Shown: positions 1 to 8,392, counted from the stretch's first letter. The stretch is 36,311 nt of DNA from Persebacter sp051008975 (GCA_051008975.1 JBPCXA010000095.1:1-36311); one strand, 5' to 3'. Program-made: numbers and translations. Notes: a model not told the origin generated them from the letters alone.

Positions 1-632
1 AATATGCGCTTTTTCGGCGCGGTCCGCTTTCCGCCGCCCCGAGCCAGGTGGGATGTTTCGCCCGCGGCGAAGACGGCGCGGAGTTTCCCGATTTGCAATA
101 TCACGTGCAGCCGCTGAGTTTGGACAATTTCGGAGAACCGCTGCATCGGGAGCCGGGATTTACCGCGTCCGTGTGTCATCTGCGTCCGAAAAGCCGGGGC
201 TTTGTGCGCGTCGCGTCCGCCGATCCGCTCGCGCCGCCGCAAATAGACGCCCGCCATTTGTCCGAAGAATCCGACCGCAAAATCGCCGCCCGCGCGATTC
301 GCCACGCCCGCGAAATTTGCGCCGCCGCGCCGCTGGCGAAATATGCGGCGCGCGAGTTCGCGCCGGGCGCGTCCCTGCAAAGCGACGCGGAATTAATCAA
401 GGCGGCGGGAATGATTTCCACGACAATTTTTCATCCCTGCGGCACCTGCAAAATGGGCGCGGAAAACGACGATTCGGCGGTGGTCGATTCCCGCCTGCGG
501 GTGCGCGGAATCTCCGGACTTCGCGTGGCGGACGCCTCGGCGATGCCCGACATTATTTCCGGCAACACCAACGCGCCGACAATGATGATCGCCGAAAAAG
601 CCGCGGCGATGATTCTGGAAGACAACCAATAA
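1..632 (+). CDS. GMC-family oxidoreductase (choline dehydrogenase-like), 3' part only
   Basis: The frame is open from the left edge (first whole codon at base 3), so this is the last 209 residues of a longer gene. It matches the C-terminal substrate-binding half of FAD-dependent glucose-methanol-choline oxidoreductases. It contains PDLQYHVQPLSLDNFGE, then NLRP-like CHLRPKSRG, then the catalytic-His block HPCGTCKMG (His codon at 432-434). After that come VVDSRLRVRGISGLRVADAS and the terminal SGNTNAPTMMIAEKAA, where the second Asn (570-572) aligns with the catalytic Asn of the family. Such enzymes oxidise alcohols or aldehydes such as choline or aliphatic alcohols at the membrane or in the cytoplasm. 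The substrate cannot be told from this half. The FAD-binding N-terminus lies outside the window. A degenerate palindromic repeat follows the stop. Confidence 0.93.
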   Translation, partial: YALFRRGPLSAAPSQVGCFARGEDGAEFPDLQYHVQPLSLDNFGEPLHREPGFTASVCHLRPKSRGFVRVASADPLAPPQIDARHLSEESDRKIAARAIRHAREICAAAPLAKYAAREFAPGASLQSDAELIKAAGMISTTIFHPCGTCKMGAENDDSAVVDSRLRVRGISGLRVADASAMPDIISGNTNAPTMMIAEKAAAMILEDNQ

Positions 633-674
633 AAAGGGCGACTCGCGCCGCTTTTATTCCGCCTCCGACTCCGT

Positions 675-791
675 CATTCCGGCGAAAGCCGGAATCCATT
701 ACGGGAGACGAGTTTGGAAATTCCCGCCGCACCTTGCGCGATGCAATGTCGTCGGAATTCCGGCGCTTGTCGTCCCCGCTTTCGCGAGGAT
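675..791. repeat. Degenerate composite palindromic repeat after the GMC gene
   Basis: One intact terminal palindrome (ATTCCGGCGAAAGCCGGAAT at 676-695) is followed about 80 bp later by a decayed partner (CCCGCTTTCGCGAGGA near 775-790). The spacing matches the seven better-preserved units elsewhere in the window. No gene was found between 633 and 846. The element may also act as a hairpin between the two convergent genes. Confidence 0.55.
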
Positions 792-846
792 AAATTTCGC
801 GCTGCGTTTGCGGCAATTCCGGAGTTGACCGCCCGTACCCCGGCCG

Positions 847-1968
847 TTATTGAATGGCGGTGGGCGGTTTGACCTGCTCCATCAAGTCATTGTCCCATTC
901 GCCGTCAACTTTGACATGGGATACCGCGCCGAGCAACATTGCCTCAATGAGATTATGAGACAAATAAACATAGGTGCCGGGCTGCTTGAATTTATACATA
1001 AACGCGCCCGCCGACCCGGCGGCGATAACCCAGCTTTCCAAATTGGTGGCGGGGGCGTCGGAGAAATTTCCCCGCTCCCAGACATACTCGCCGTGTCCGC
1101 CGATAAGATGGGGGTAGGATTGGCGGTTGGCCTGGGAGTGAATAAACAGCACATTCTCGCCGACCTCGGCGGTCATGGCATTGTCGCCGGTCAGCGCCCC
1201 TTTTGTCGCCCCAAAAACGACATGAGTCGGCGTCAGTGTTTTCATGACCTTCAAGTCGTCGGCAAAAGACAGCGCGGGAGAATCATACCGCTTATATTTG
1301 CCGTTTTTGTCCTTCGGCAAATAATAATCCTGCTCCCCGATGTAATAGGCGCGGTCATACGCCAGCCGATTCCCGTCGCCGTCGCGCAACCCTTCCTTGG
1401 GAAGCACCATCACCGCCCCGTTCATCGCATGCACGACATGCCACGGTATCATCGCGCCGCCGGGGGCGCAGTGATAAATGAATACTCCCGGCTTTGTCGC
1501 CTTCCAGCGAAGGACGACTTCCTGTCCGGGGCCGACATTTGTCAACTCCCCGCCGCCCAACGCGCCCGTGGATGCATGGAAATCAATGTTATGCGGAAGT
1601 TGATTGCCCTTGGGATTGACAAGAGTCACCTCAATATAATCCCCCTCATACGCGACAATCATCGGGCCCGGCACGACGCCGTTATAGGTGAACGCCCACA
1701 TAAAAACGCCGGGTTCGACTTCAATTTCCTTCTCCTCGACAACCATCCGAATTTTGATGATTCGGGGTTTGCCGGGATATTCTTTGGGATAATCCGGCAA
1801 AAAGGGCGGCGCCACAAGCTCCTGATCGACGGCTTCCAAGCCGGACAAATCGGCTTTGTTGCCGATTTTATAGCCCTCCAAACCGCCGTCATTATACGCA
1901 TGCGCGGGCGAAACCGACAGCGCGACGGCGACAAAAAACAAACGAACAAACGAAAAGACGGACTGCAT
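847..1968 (-). CDS. nirK: Copper-containing nitrite reductase (NO-forming)
   Basis: A 373-residue periplasmic enzyme that reduces nitrite to nitric oxide, the committing step of denitrification. It has a Sec signal peptide (cleavage near AHA-24) and two cupredoxin domains. Type 1 copper ligands are His126, Cys167, His177 and Met182. Type 2 ligands are His131, His166 and His338 (SHNLIEA). The catalytic pair is Asp129 (LPHNIDFHA) and His287 (PHLIGGHGEYVW), and Glu311 is also conserved. All positions match the known active-site set, so the enzyme should be functional. The start has a strong Shine-Dalgarno (AGGAGG on the minus strand, 1979-1974) five bases before ATG. The upstream 70 bp is AT-rich with a TATGATAAAAT stretch. 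No FNR/NNR box of the TTGAT-N4-ATCAA type was seen. No nitric oxide reductase lies in the window. Cytochrome c4 at 31.9-32.5 kb could be an electron donor, but that is only an inference. Confidence 0.96.
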   Translation of the reverse strand: MQSVFSFVRLFFVAVALSVSPAHAYNDGGLEGYKIGNKADLSGLEAVDQELVAPPFLPDYPKEYPGKPRIIKIRMVVEEKEIEVEPGVFMWAFTYNGVVPGPMIVAYEGDYIEVTLVNPKGNQLPHNIDFHASTGALGGGELTNVGPGQEVVLRWKATKPGVFIYHCAPGGAMIPWHVVHAMNGAVMVLPKEGLRDGDGNRLAYDRAYYIGEQDYYLPKDKNGKYKRYDSPALSFADDLKVMKTLTPTHVVFGATKGALTGDNAMTAEVGENVLFIHSQANRQSYPHLIGGHGEYVWERGNFSDAPATNLESWVIAAGSAGAFMYKFKQPGTYVYLSHNLIEAMLLGAVSHVKVDGEWDNDLMEQVKPPTAIQ

Positions 1969-2043
1969 AACGGCCTCCTGTCAAGGATGGATAAAACCTT
2001 ATTTTATCATAAATTCGGCGTTTGTTCGCAGTTTGCGCGAAAA

Positions 2044-2796
2044 CTACCGCGCCGTATAACCGCCGTCCACCGGCAGCATTACGCCGGTGATGTGCGGTTC
2101 GGACGCCAGAAACATCGCCGCCCGCGCCACTTCCGCGGCGGTCGCCAGTCGTCCGCGCGGTATCGCCGCGATATTGCGCGCGCGCACCTGCGCAACGGAA
2201 ACATCCGCCGCATGTCCGGAATACAACATCGGCGTGTCAATCGCGCCGGGGCAGACGGCGTTGACCGTGATTCCGTCCGCCGCGCATTCCAACGCCAGCG
2301 CGCGCGTCAATTGCACCACGCCGCCCTTGCTCGCGCAATACGCCGTTAAATTCTCCACGCCGACCAGCCCGGCGGTGGAGACGACATTCACAATCGCGCC
2401 GTTGTTTTGCATTCGTTGCAAAGCGGCGCGGCACATATAAAAAACGCCGTCCAAATTGGCGCGAATCGTCTCCGTCCAATCTTCGTCCTTCGCCGCCGCC
2501 GCCGCGCCGCGGCGAATAACGCCGGCGCTGTTCACCAGCGCGTCCAGCCGTCCGAAATGCGAATCGGCTTGCGCCAGCGCGCGCGCGCAAAACGCCGCGT
2601 TTCCGACATCGCCGGCGACATATTCGCCGCCGGTTTTTTCGCATGCGGCGCGCAGTTTGTTTTCGTCCCGCCCGACCAGCAAAAGACGCGCGCCCGCCGC
2701 GGCGAATAATTCGGCGCACGCCAAACCGACTCCGGAACCGCCGCCGGTAATCAGCACCGCGGCGTCTTTCCATTCGCGCCGGTTGTCGTCGTTCAT
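2044..2796 (-). CDS. SDR-family NAD(P)-dependent oxidoreductase
   Basis: A 250-residue classical short-chain dehydrogenase/reductase. The Rossmann nucleotide motif TGGGSGVG is at 17-24, NSAG at 89-92 and the structural Asn at 114. The catalytic Ser140, Tyr153 and Lys157 are present (YCASK), and the end is the usual GVMLPVDGGYTAR. The start ATG overlaps the stop of the upstream acetyltransferase gene by 4 bp (ATGA), so the two are translationally coupled. The substrate is unknown. 3-ketoacyl-ACP reductases and sugar or sorbose dehydrogenases share this architecture. A much longer open frame continues upstream, but the coupled ATG and the normal family length fix the start here. Confidence 0.9.
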   Translation of the reverse strand: MNDDNRREWKDAAVLITGGGSGVGLACAELFAAAGARLLLVGRDENKLRAACEKTGGEYVAGDVGNAAFCARALAQADSHFGRLDALVNSAGVIRRGAAAAAKDEDWTETIRANLDGVFYMCRAALQRMQNNGAIVNVVSTAGLVGVENLTAYCASKGGVVQLTRALALECAADGITVNAVCPGAIDTPMLYSGHAADVSVAQVRARNIAAIPRGRLATAAEVARAAMFLASEPHITGVMLPVDGGYTAR

Positions 2797-3548
2797 TGTT
2801 TTGCGTCCGTAGCGGGCGGCGACCAAAATTCGTGCGCGGGAAGCGACCATTCCACCTGCGACAGATTCTTTTCCGCCAGAGAAAAACTTTGCGGCGGGGC
2901 GTCCAGCCATTCGCGGATATTCGCCCGCACCGCCGGCCAGTCGCGGTCCAGCACCGCAAACCACGCGGTGTCGCGGTTTTTGCCTTTCGACGCCGTGCAT
3001 TGCCGGAAGACGCCTTCGAACGCCAGCCCCAGCCGCAACGCCGCGCGCCGGCTTTTCATATTCATCGCGTTGCATTTCCATTCCAAACGCCGATAGCCGA
3101 GCGCGAAGGCGCGCTCCATCAGCAAAAACGCCGTTTCGGTGTTCGCCCGCCCGCCCTGCGTTTTCGCCGAGTGCCAGATATGTCCGATTTCTATGGAATA
3201 CGAATCCGGAAAAATCCGCAAATAACTCGCAATTCCCGAAGCGCCGTTTTCGTTTCGCACGACATAAAACATCGGATCGCCGTCCGCCCCGGCGGCGCGA
3301 TAAAAATCCGCCATCGCCCGCGCGTCCGCGAACTTGCCGTAGGGCAGAAATCCCCACACCGATTCCCGCCGCGCGTCGCCGTGCGAGGCGGAAAATAATT
3401 CGGCGAACACGGAATCGCCCGCCAAATCCGGCGGCGCGAGCGAAACATATTTCCCCCGCAAGATTTCGGCGGAAGACGGAAACGGCGGCGGCGCCGTCCG
3501 AATCGCGTCGCAATTTAATGCATATTTTAATGCGTGTTTTCCGCGCAT
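2793..3548 (-). CDS. GNAT-family N-acetyltransferase (RimJ/RimL-like)
   Basis: A 251-residue protein that fits the RimL/YIR042C-like branch of GNAT acetyltransferases. It has an N-terminal LRGKYVSLAPPDLAGD strand, then MFYVVRNENGASGIASYLRIFPDSYSIEIGHIWHS. The acetyl-CoA-binding region follows (KTQGGRANTETAFLLMERAF), then the conserved ALGYRRLEWKCNAMNMKSRRAALRLGLAFEGVFRQ block. Members acetylate protein N-termini, antibiotics or small amines; the target here cannot be read. AAAGGA precedes ATG by 6 nt on the minus strand. The gene is divergent from putA and overlaps the downstream SDR gene by ATGA. Confidence 0.88.
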   Translation of the reverse strand: MRGKHALKYALNCDAIRTAPPPFPSSAEILRGKYVSLAPPDLAGDSVFAELFSASHGDARRESVWGFLPYGKFADARAMADFYRAAGADGDPMFYVVRNENGASGIASYLRIFPDSYSIEIGHIWHSAKTQGGRANTETAFLLMERAFALGYRRLEWKCNAMNMKSRRAALRLGLAFEGVFRQCTASKGKNRDTAWFAVLDRDWPAVRANIREWLDAPPQSFSLAEKNLSQVEWSLPAHEFWSPPATDAKQ

Positions 3549-3594
3549 TTTCGTTCCTTTCGTTCGTCGCTGCCGCCCGTCGCGGAGCGGGGAT

Positions 3595-3600
3595 TATAAT
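3595..3600 (+). promoter_or_regulatory. -10 hexamer TATAAT of putA
   Basis: A perfect TATAAT ends directly at the first ATG of the putA frame. A transcript from it would begin near 3606-3608, so that ATG would be lost. A downstream start such as TTG 3649, with GGGGG at 3640-3644, then becomes more likely. Confidence 0.6.
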
Positions 3601-6600
3601 ATGTTCCGTGTTTTCCGCGTTAAATTTTCGATTTTGTGCGGGGGCGTTTTGACGGACGACCTCGCCGCATCGCGCCGCCGCATTCGCGCGGCTTCGCAAA
3701 AATCCGAAGGCGAGGCGTTGCGCGCCTTGCTGGACGCCGCGGATTTTGATTCGGAATCGCGCATCGCCGCGTCCGCGCGCGCCGCGGAATGGATACGCGA
3801 CATTCGCGCCCGCGCCGATTCCGGCATCGTGGAAAAAATGCTGGAAGAATACGAACTTTCCACCAAGGAGGGCGTGGCATTGATGTGCCTCGCCGAGGCG
3901 CTTTTGCGCGTGCCGGACGCCGACACGACCGATTCGCTGATCGCCGACAAAATCGCCGCCGCAAACTGGGGCGCGCATCTCGGACATTCCGCGTCGCCGC
4001 TGGTCAATGCATCGGCGTGGACGCTGTTTTTGACCGGACGGCTGCTGTCGCCGGACGGCGAATCGCTGACGCGCGCGCTTTCCCGCGCGGTCAAGCGGCT
4101 GGGCGGACCGGTCATCCGCGCCGCGGCAATTCGCGCCGTTTCGCTGATGGGCGAGCAATTCATTCTGGGGAAAGACATTGATTCCGCCCTCCGCCGCGCC
4201 GAAAAAAACGGCGGCGCCGGATACCGCCATTCCTACGACATGCTGGGCGAGGCGGCGATGACGGCGGCGGACGCCCGCCGCTATTTCGCCGCCTACGAAA
4301 ACGCCGTGGAAAAAATCGCGCAAAACGACGGCAAAGAGGGACGCGACGCCGCGGGCATTTCCATTAAACTTTCCGCCCTGCATCCGCGGTACGAAGAATC
4401 CCGCCGCCGCGAAACGGTGCGCGCGCTCGCCGATTCTTTAATCGCCCTCGCCCGGCGGGCGAAAGACGGCGGCGTGGAAATGACCGTGGACGCCGAAGAA
4501 TCGGCGCGGCTGGATATTTCTTTGGACATCGTGGAAGAGACGATGCGCCATCCCGCGCTCGCCGGCTGGGACGGTTTCGGAATCGCGGTGCAGGCGTACG
4601 GGCGGCGCGCGCCGTTCGTCATTGACTGGCTGGCACTTCTGGCGAAAAAGACGCGCCGCCGAATGACCGTCCGTCTGGTGAAAGGCGCGTATTGGGACGG
4701 CGAAATTAAGCGCGCGCAGGCCGGCGGATTTTCGGATTTTCCGGTGTTTACCCGCAAGGCGGCGACCGACGCGTCCTATCTCGCCTGCGCGCGAAAACTT
4801 TTGCGGAGCGGCGGGCGCGTATATCCGCAATTCGCCACGCACAACGCGCACACCGTCGCGGCGGTTTTGCGGATGGCGGGCGAGTCGCGCGGGTTTGAGT
4901 TTCAGCGGCTGCACGGAATGGGCGCCGCGCTGTACGAAAAAGTGACGGCGGAAACCGGCGCGCGCTGCCGCATCTACGCCCCGGTCGGCGCGCACCGCGA
5001 TTTGCTCGCCTATCTGGCGCGCCGCATGCTGGAAAACGGCGCGAACAGTTCCTTCGTCCGCCGGATTATGGACGAAAAAACGCCGCCGGAAACCGTCGCC
5101 GCATGTCCGCTGGCGAAGACGGAATCGATTCTTTCGTCGCCGCAAAATCCGCGCATCGCGCCGCCGCCGGATTTGTTTCTTCCGCGCCGCGCCAATTCGC
5201 GCGGTTGGGATTTGCAGGATCGCGATACTTGGGACGCCGTGGAACGCGCGCGCGCGCCGCACAAAAACGCGCGCTTTTACGCCGCGCCAATTTTGGCGTT
5301 TGCCGAAAACAAAAACGCGCGTCCGCCGCCGCAAATCGCCGTCAATCCCGCCGACGAATCCGACAAAGTCGGCGAAGTGCATTTCGCCGATGCGAACGAA
5401 TGCGCCGGCGCGGCGAAGGCGGCGAAACAATGGACGGCGTCTCCCGAAGAAAGGGCGCGGATACTGCGGCGCGCCGCCGCAATGTTGGAAGAACGATGCG
5501 GGATGTTTTTCGCCCTGCTGGCGCGCGAGGCGGGAAAAACGCCGCCGGACGCCGTAGACGAATTGCGCGAGGCGGTCGATTTTTTGCGCCATTACGCGGC
5601 GGACGCCGAAGAATCGCGCGCCGCGCCGGTCGGCGTCTTCGTCTGCATTTCGCCGTGGAACTTTCCGTTGGCGATTTTTACCGGACAAATCGCCGCCGCG
5701 CTCGCCGCCGGCAACGCGGTCCTGGCGAAACCGGCGCCGCAAACCCCTCTCGTCGGATACGCGGCGGCGAAACTGTTTCACGAAGCCGGCGTACCGCGAA
5801 ACGCGCTGCAATTTCTGCCCGGCGGAAAAGAAATCGGCGCGGCATTAATCGCCGCCCCGCAAGTCGGCGGCGCGGCGTTTACCGGCTCCACCGCCGCCGC
5901 CAAAAATATCCACCGCGCGATGAGCCGCCATTCGCCGCCCGGCGCGCCGTTGATCGCCGAAACCGGCGGCATTAACGCGATGATCGCGGACAGCACCGCC
6001 CTTCCGGAACAGGCGGCGCGCGATGTCATTCGTTCCGCCTTCCAAAGCGCGGGACAGCGCTGCTCCGCGCTGCGGGTGTTGTATGTGCAGGAGGATATTC
6101 TTCCCGCTTTCCAAACAATGCTGTTCGGCGCGATGGACGAATTAACAATCGGCGATCCGTGGAACATGGACACGGACATCGGCCCGCTGATAGACCGCGC
6201 CGCCGCCGAAAAAATCCGCGCCCATATCGACGCCGCCCGACAAGACGGACGCGCGTTAAAAATACTGCCGTCGCCGGGCGGACTGTCGCCGTCGCCGGCG
6301 GTAATCCGAACGCGCGGCGTCCGCGAGGTGCGCGAAGAAATTTTCGGGCCGGTTCTGCATCTCGCGTCCTTCCGCGCCGGCGAAACGGGCGCGATAATTG
6401 ACGCCGTCAACGAAAGCGGACACGGACTTACTTTCGGACTGCACAGCCGCATTGACGCGCGCGTCGACGAAATCGCCGCCAAATTGCGCGCGGGAAATTT
6501 GTATGTCAACCGCGATCAAATCGGCGCGGTCGTCGGCGGACAGCCGTTCGGCGGCGAGGGACTTTCCGGCACCGGCCCCAAGGCCGGCGGCGCGCGGTAT

Positions 6601-7113
6601 GTCCGCCGTTTTCGCGCCGTCCCCGCGCCGCCAGTTCCGTTCGCGTCCGCGCCGGACGCCGCCGTCTCCGCGGAACGTCTGGACGAAATCCGCGCGTCGC
6701 TCGCCGCCGAAGCAAAAACGCCGAACGCCGCGCCGCAAAGTGAAACATTGCCCGGACCGGTCGGCGAATTAAATCTTCTTACATTGTCGCCGCGCGGAAA
6801 AGTACTTTGTCTCGGTCCCGGCGAATCGGCGGCGCGGGCGCAGGCGAAAATCGCCGAGCAAGCGGGCTGCGCCGCGATACTCGCGCCCGAAGGCGCGGGC
6901 GTCGATTTGCGGCGGCTGCGGGGATTCGCCGCGGCGTTGTATTGGGGAAACGAAGGAAGAAAAGTCGCCGCGAACTTGGCGGCGCGCGAAGGAGAAATTA
7001 TCCCTTTATTAACCGGCGAAGACGGCGGAATGCTGATTCGCGAACGACATCTGTGCGTAGACACCGCCGCCGCCGGCGGCAACGCCGCACTGTGGGCGCA
7101 AGGAGAAGAATAA
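3601..7113 (+). CDS. putA: Bifunctional proline dehydrogenase / L-glutamate-gamma-semialdehyde dehydrogenase
   Basis: Up to 1170 residues. It oxidises proline to glutamate in two channelled steps, FAD-dependent and then NAD-dependent. The proline dehydrogenase barrel spans about 230-500 and shows GISIKLSALHPRYE, EMTVDAEESARLD, MTVRLVKGAYWDGEIKRAQ, FATHNAHT and the RIYAPVGAHRDLLAYLARRMLENGA-type end. The aldehyde dehydrogenase domain spans about 540-1010, with FVCISPWNFPLAIF, AFTGSTAAAK, Glu787 (AETGG) and the nucleophile Cys821 (SAGQRCSALR). About 160 further residues resemble the C-terminal domain of long (type B) PutA. There is no N-terminal ribbon-helix-helix, so it is not the self-regulating trifunctional form. 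The start is uncertain: the TATAAT at 3595-3600 abuts ATG 3601, and TTG 3649 is the main alternative. Either choice leaves the catalytic domains intact. Confidence 0.95.
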   Translation: MFRVFRVKFSILCGGVLTDDLAASRRRIRAASQKSEGEALRALLDAADFDSESRIAASARAAEWIRDIRARADSGIVEKMLEEYELSTKEGVALMCLAEALLRVPDADTTDSLIADKIAAANWGAHLGHSASPLVNASAWTLFLTGRLLSPDGESLTRALSRAVKRLGGPVIRAAAIRAVSLMGEQFILGKDIDSALRRAEKNGGAGYRHSYDMLGEAAMTAADARRYFAAYENAVEKIAQNDGKEGRDAAGISIKLSALHPRYEESRRRETVRALADSLIALARRAKDGGVEMTVDAEESARLDISLDIVEETMRHPALAGWDGFGIAVQAYGRRAPFVIDWLALLAKKTRRRMTVRLVKGAYWDGEIKRAQAGGFSDFPVFTRKAATDASYLACARKLLRSGGRVYPQFATHNAHTVAAVLRMAGESRGFEFQRLHGMGAALYEKVTAETGARCRIYAPVGAHRDLLAYLARRMLENGANSSFVRRIMDEKTPPETVAACPLAKTESILSSPQNPRIAPPPDLFLPRRANSRGWDLQDRDTWDAVERARAPHKNARFYAAPILAFAENKNARPPPQIAVNPADESDKVGEVHFADANECAGAAKAAKQWTASPEERARILRRAAAMLEERCGMFFALLAREAGKTPPDAVDELREAVDFLRHYAADAEESRAAPVGVFVCISPWNFPLAIFTGQIAAALAAGNAVLAKPAPQTPLVGYAAAKLFHEAGVPRNALQFLPGGKEIGAALIAAPQVGGAAFTGSTAAAKNIHRAMSRHSPPGAPLIAETGGINAMIADSTALPEQAARDVIRSAFQSAGQRCSALRVLYVQEDILPAFQTMLFGAMDELTIGDPWNMDTDIGPLIDRAAAEKIRAHIDAARQDGRALKILPSPGGLSPSPAVIRTRGVREVREEIFGPVLHLASFRAGETGAIIDAVNESGHGLTFGLHSRIDARVDEIAAKLRAGNLYVNRDQIGAVVGGQPFGGEGLSGTGPKAGGARYVRRFRAVPAPPVPFASAPDAAVSAERLDEIRASLAAEAKTPNAAPQSETLPGPVGELNLLTLSPRGKVLCLGPGESAARAQAKIAEQAGCAAILAPEGAGVDLRRLRGFAAALYWGNEGRKVAANLAAREGEIIPLLTGEDGGMLIRERHLCVDTAAAGGNAALWAQGEE

Positions 7114-7138
7114 CGCGCAAAATGTTGCGCGGCGCGCA

Positions 7139-7164
7139 AGAGATTCCGGCTTTCGCCGGAATGG
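7139..7164. repeat. Solo terminal palindrome of the composite repeat
   Basis: A single right-hand palindrome (ATTCCGGCTTTCGCCGGAAT) just after putA. The sequence continues with a second partial copy (CGCCGGAATGGCG near 7167-7180) and a linker about 70 bp long that leads to the full unit at 7238. It could serve as a transcript-end hairpin for putA, but no U-tract follows. Confidence 0.7.
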
Positions 7165-7237
7165 CGGTGTTTTTTCGCCGGAATGGCGTATTTTAATTTA
7201 AGAAGTTAAAAGTACCGCCATAGATTAAAAGTGCCGC

Positions 7238-7326
7238 CATTCCGGCGAAAGCCGGAATCTCCGCGCCGTAGGCGCAAAATTTCCCGCCGCTTCGCGGCGG
7301 CGTAGATTCCTGCCTTCGCCGGAATG
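7238..7326. repeat. Composite palindromic repeat unit 1
   Basis: An 89-bp unit. The left end ATTCCGGCGAAAGCCGGAAT and an inverted, slightly decayed right end (ATTCCTGCCTTCGCCGGAAT) flank two inner hairpins. One is GCGCC-GTA-GGCGC near 7263-7275; the other is CCGCCGC-TTC-GCGGCGG near 7284-7300. It lies between putA and the methyltransferase gene. Units 2-7 are at 8393, 8515, 23363, 27268, 29408 and 29565. Confidence 0.9.
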
Positions 7327-7352
7327 GGACGGGGGGACGGGCGGGAATCGTG

Positions 7353-7358
7353 TATAAT
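7353..7358 (+). promoter_or_regulatory. -10 hexamer TATAAT, 6 nt before the methyltransferase ATG
   Basis: A perfect TATAAT is followed by six bases and then ATG 7365, so the predicted transcription start coincides with the start codon. No Shine-Dalgarno sequence is present. This points to a leaderless mRNA and favours ATG 7365 over the in-frame GTG at 7350, which lies upstream of the -10 box. Confidence 0.65.
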
Positions 7359-7364
7359 TATTCG

Positions 7365-8339
7365 ATGAAAACAAAAATCAACGCTTGGGTGGCGGGGCGT
7401 CCCGAAGACCTGCGGGTAGTGTCTGAAACCGACCGCCACGGCAAGCCCCTGCAAACCGTAATCAATATGAAGACCGGCCTGGTTCGCAACGACCCGATCC
7501 CGGGCGACGACGAGTTGGCGAAGTTTTACTCCGAAGATTACCGCATTTCTTACAAAAAGACCGCCAAACCCCGGCGGCGGCAGATACTGCGGAACTTCCG
7601 CCGGGCGGCGGGGTACATCTCGGAGTTCCATGATGTGCTGGCCCCCGCGGACAAGGTGCTGGATGTGGGCGCGGGGTCGGGCGAGTTCGCCTTCCTGATG
7701 ACCCAGCAGGGCAAGGATGTCGTCGGAATCGAACCGAATGCCGGATACGCCGCCTATTGCCGCGAGGATCTTGGTTTGGACATTAAAACCGCGCATCTGT
7801 CGCCTGATCTGTTCCCCGAAGGTCAGTTCCACTTTGTCATGTTGAGCCATGTGCTGGAACATCTGAACGATCCCGTGAAGTATCTGAATATGATAGCCGG
7901 CTGGCTCGAGGGGGGGGGGGGGGGAGTACTGTATGTGGATGTTCCGAATATTGAGATATATGCCCGGCAAAAATCGCGGGGTAATATGTTTCATTACGGG
8001 CATATCTTCAATTTCAACCCGTGGACCCTGCGCGCCGTTGCGGGCTTGGCGGGGCTGATTGAATTGCCGGAGACGGCGGATCGCAGCGCGGGCACCACAA
8101 GTGTCTTTTTCCGTCGGGGCGAACAGGATAACGCGCTGCCTATCTTACAAAATCCCGCCAATGCCGAGCGCGTGCTACGCATGATTGAACTCCACTACGC
8201 GGGCGGATTTCGCAAGGGCAAAGCCGCGAAACCGTTCGTCAAGTTATTCGCGCGTATGGAGGAAACGATCGCGAGTTTGATGAAGTCGCCTTCCGCCATC
8301 GGTATCCGAATCGCCCGGAAATTGCAACAAAAGTCCTGA
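7365..8339 (+). CDS. Class I SAM-dependent methyltransferase with a poly-G tract
   Basis: A 324-residue methyltransferase of the Methyltransf_23 type. After an 80-residue N-terminal domain it has SAM-binding motif I VLDVGAGSGEFAFLM, then VVGIEPNAGYAAYC (acidic SAM ribose ligand). FHFVMLSHVLEHLNDPVKYL is motif IV plus the typical post-motif helix, and GGGVLYVDVPNIE follows. This family often methylates sugars or lipids in O-antigen, capsule or secondary metabolite pathways; the actual target is not evident. A run of 15 G (7910-7924) encodes five glycines in the loop before the VLYVDVPN strand. The gene is in frame now and would be truncated by any slippage not divisible by three. Codon use is less extreme than in putA. 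Composite repeats flank it on both sides, which suggests an inserted cassette. The start was chosen from the -10 box at 7353. Confidence 0.88.
   Translation: MKTKINAWVAGRPEDLRVVSETDRHGKPLQTVINMKTGLVRNDPIPGDDELAKFYSEDYRISYKKTAKPRRRQILRNFRRAAGYISEFHDVLAPADKVLDVGAGSGEFAFLMTQQGKDVVGIEPNAGYAAYCREDLGLDIKTAHLSPDLFPEGQFHFVMLSHVLEHLNDPVKYLNMIAGWLEGGGGGVLYVDVPNIEIYARQKSRGNMFHYGHIFNFNPWTLRAVAGLAGLIELPETADRSAGTTSVFFRRGEQDNALPILQNPANAERVLRMIELHYAGGFRKGKAAKPFVKLFARMEETIASLMKSPSAIGIRIARKLQQKS
7910..7924 (+). repeat. Poly-G tract (15 G) inside the methyltransferase gene
   Basis: The longest homopolymer in the window. It lies in codons 182-187 of the methyltransferase and is currently in frame. Changes of 1 or 2 bases would truncate the protein after the SAM site, as in phase-variable contingency genes. 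Confidence 0.9.
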
Positions 8340-8353
8340 ACCCTGCACTTCAA

Positions 8354-8380
8354 GCAAAGGCGGCCGCCGGTCGCCTTTGC
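8354..8380 (+). terminator. Hairpin after the methyltransferase gene
   Basis: A 9-bp stem GCAAAGGCG / CGCCTTTGC with a 9-base loop starts 14 bases after the methyltransferase stop. No U-tract follows, so intrinsic termination is uncertain. The stretch 8340-8730 holds no gene on the plus strand, only this hairpin and repeat units 2 and 3. Confidence 0.4.
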
Positions 8381-8392
8381 GAACAAATTCGT

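Noticed and set aside
1969..2043. FNR/NNR-type operator for nirK
   Set aside because: The AT-rich upstream stretch has no TTGAT-N4-ATCAA palindrome, only a likely -10 region.
2797..4383. Long minus-strand extension upstream of the SDR gene, running through the GNAT gene and the start of putA
   Set aside because: It is an open frame caused by GC-rich codon bias. The SDR fold begins at ATG 2796, which overlaps the GNAT stop by ATGA, and the extension is Arg/Ala-rich without domains.
7238..7326. Composite repeats as intrinsic terminators
   Set aside because: The stems are strong, but there are no U-tracts, and units also lie upstream of promoters. Some may still stop transcription by chance.
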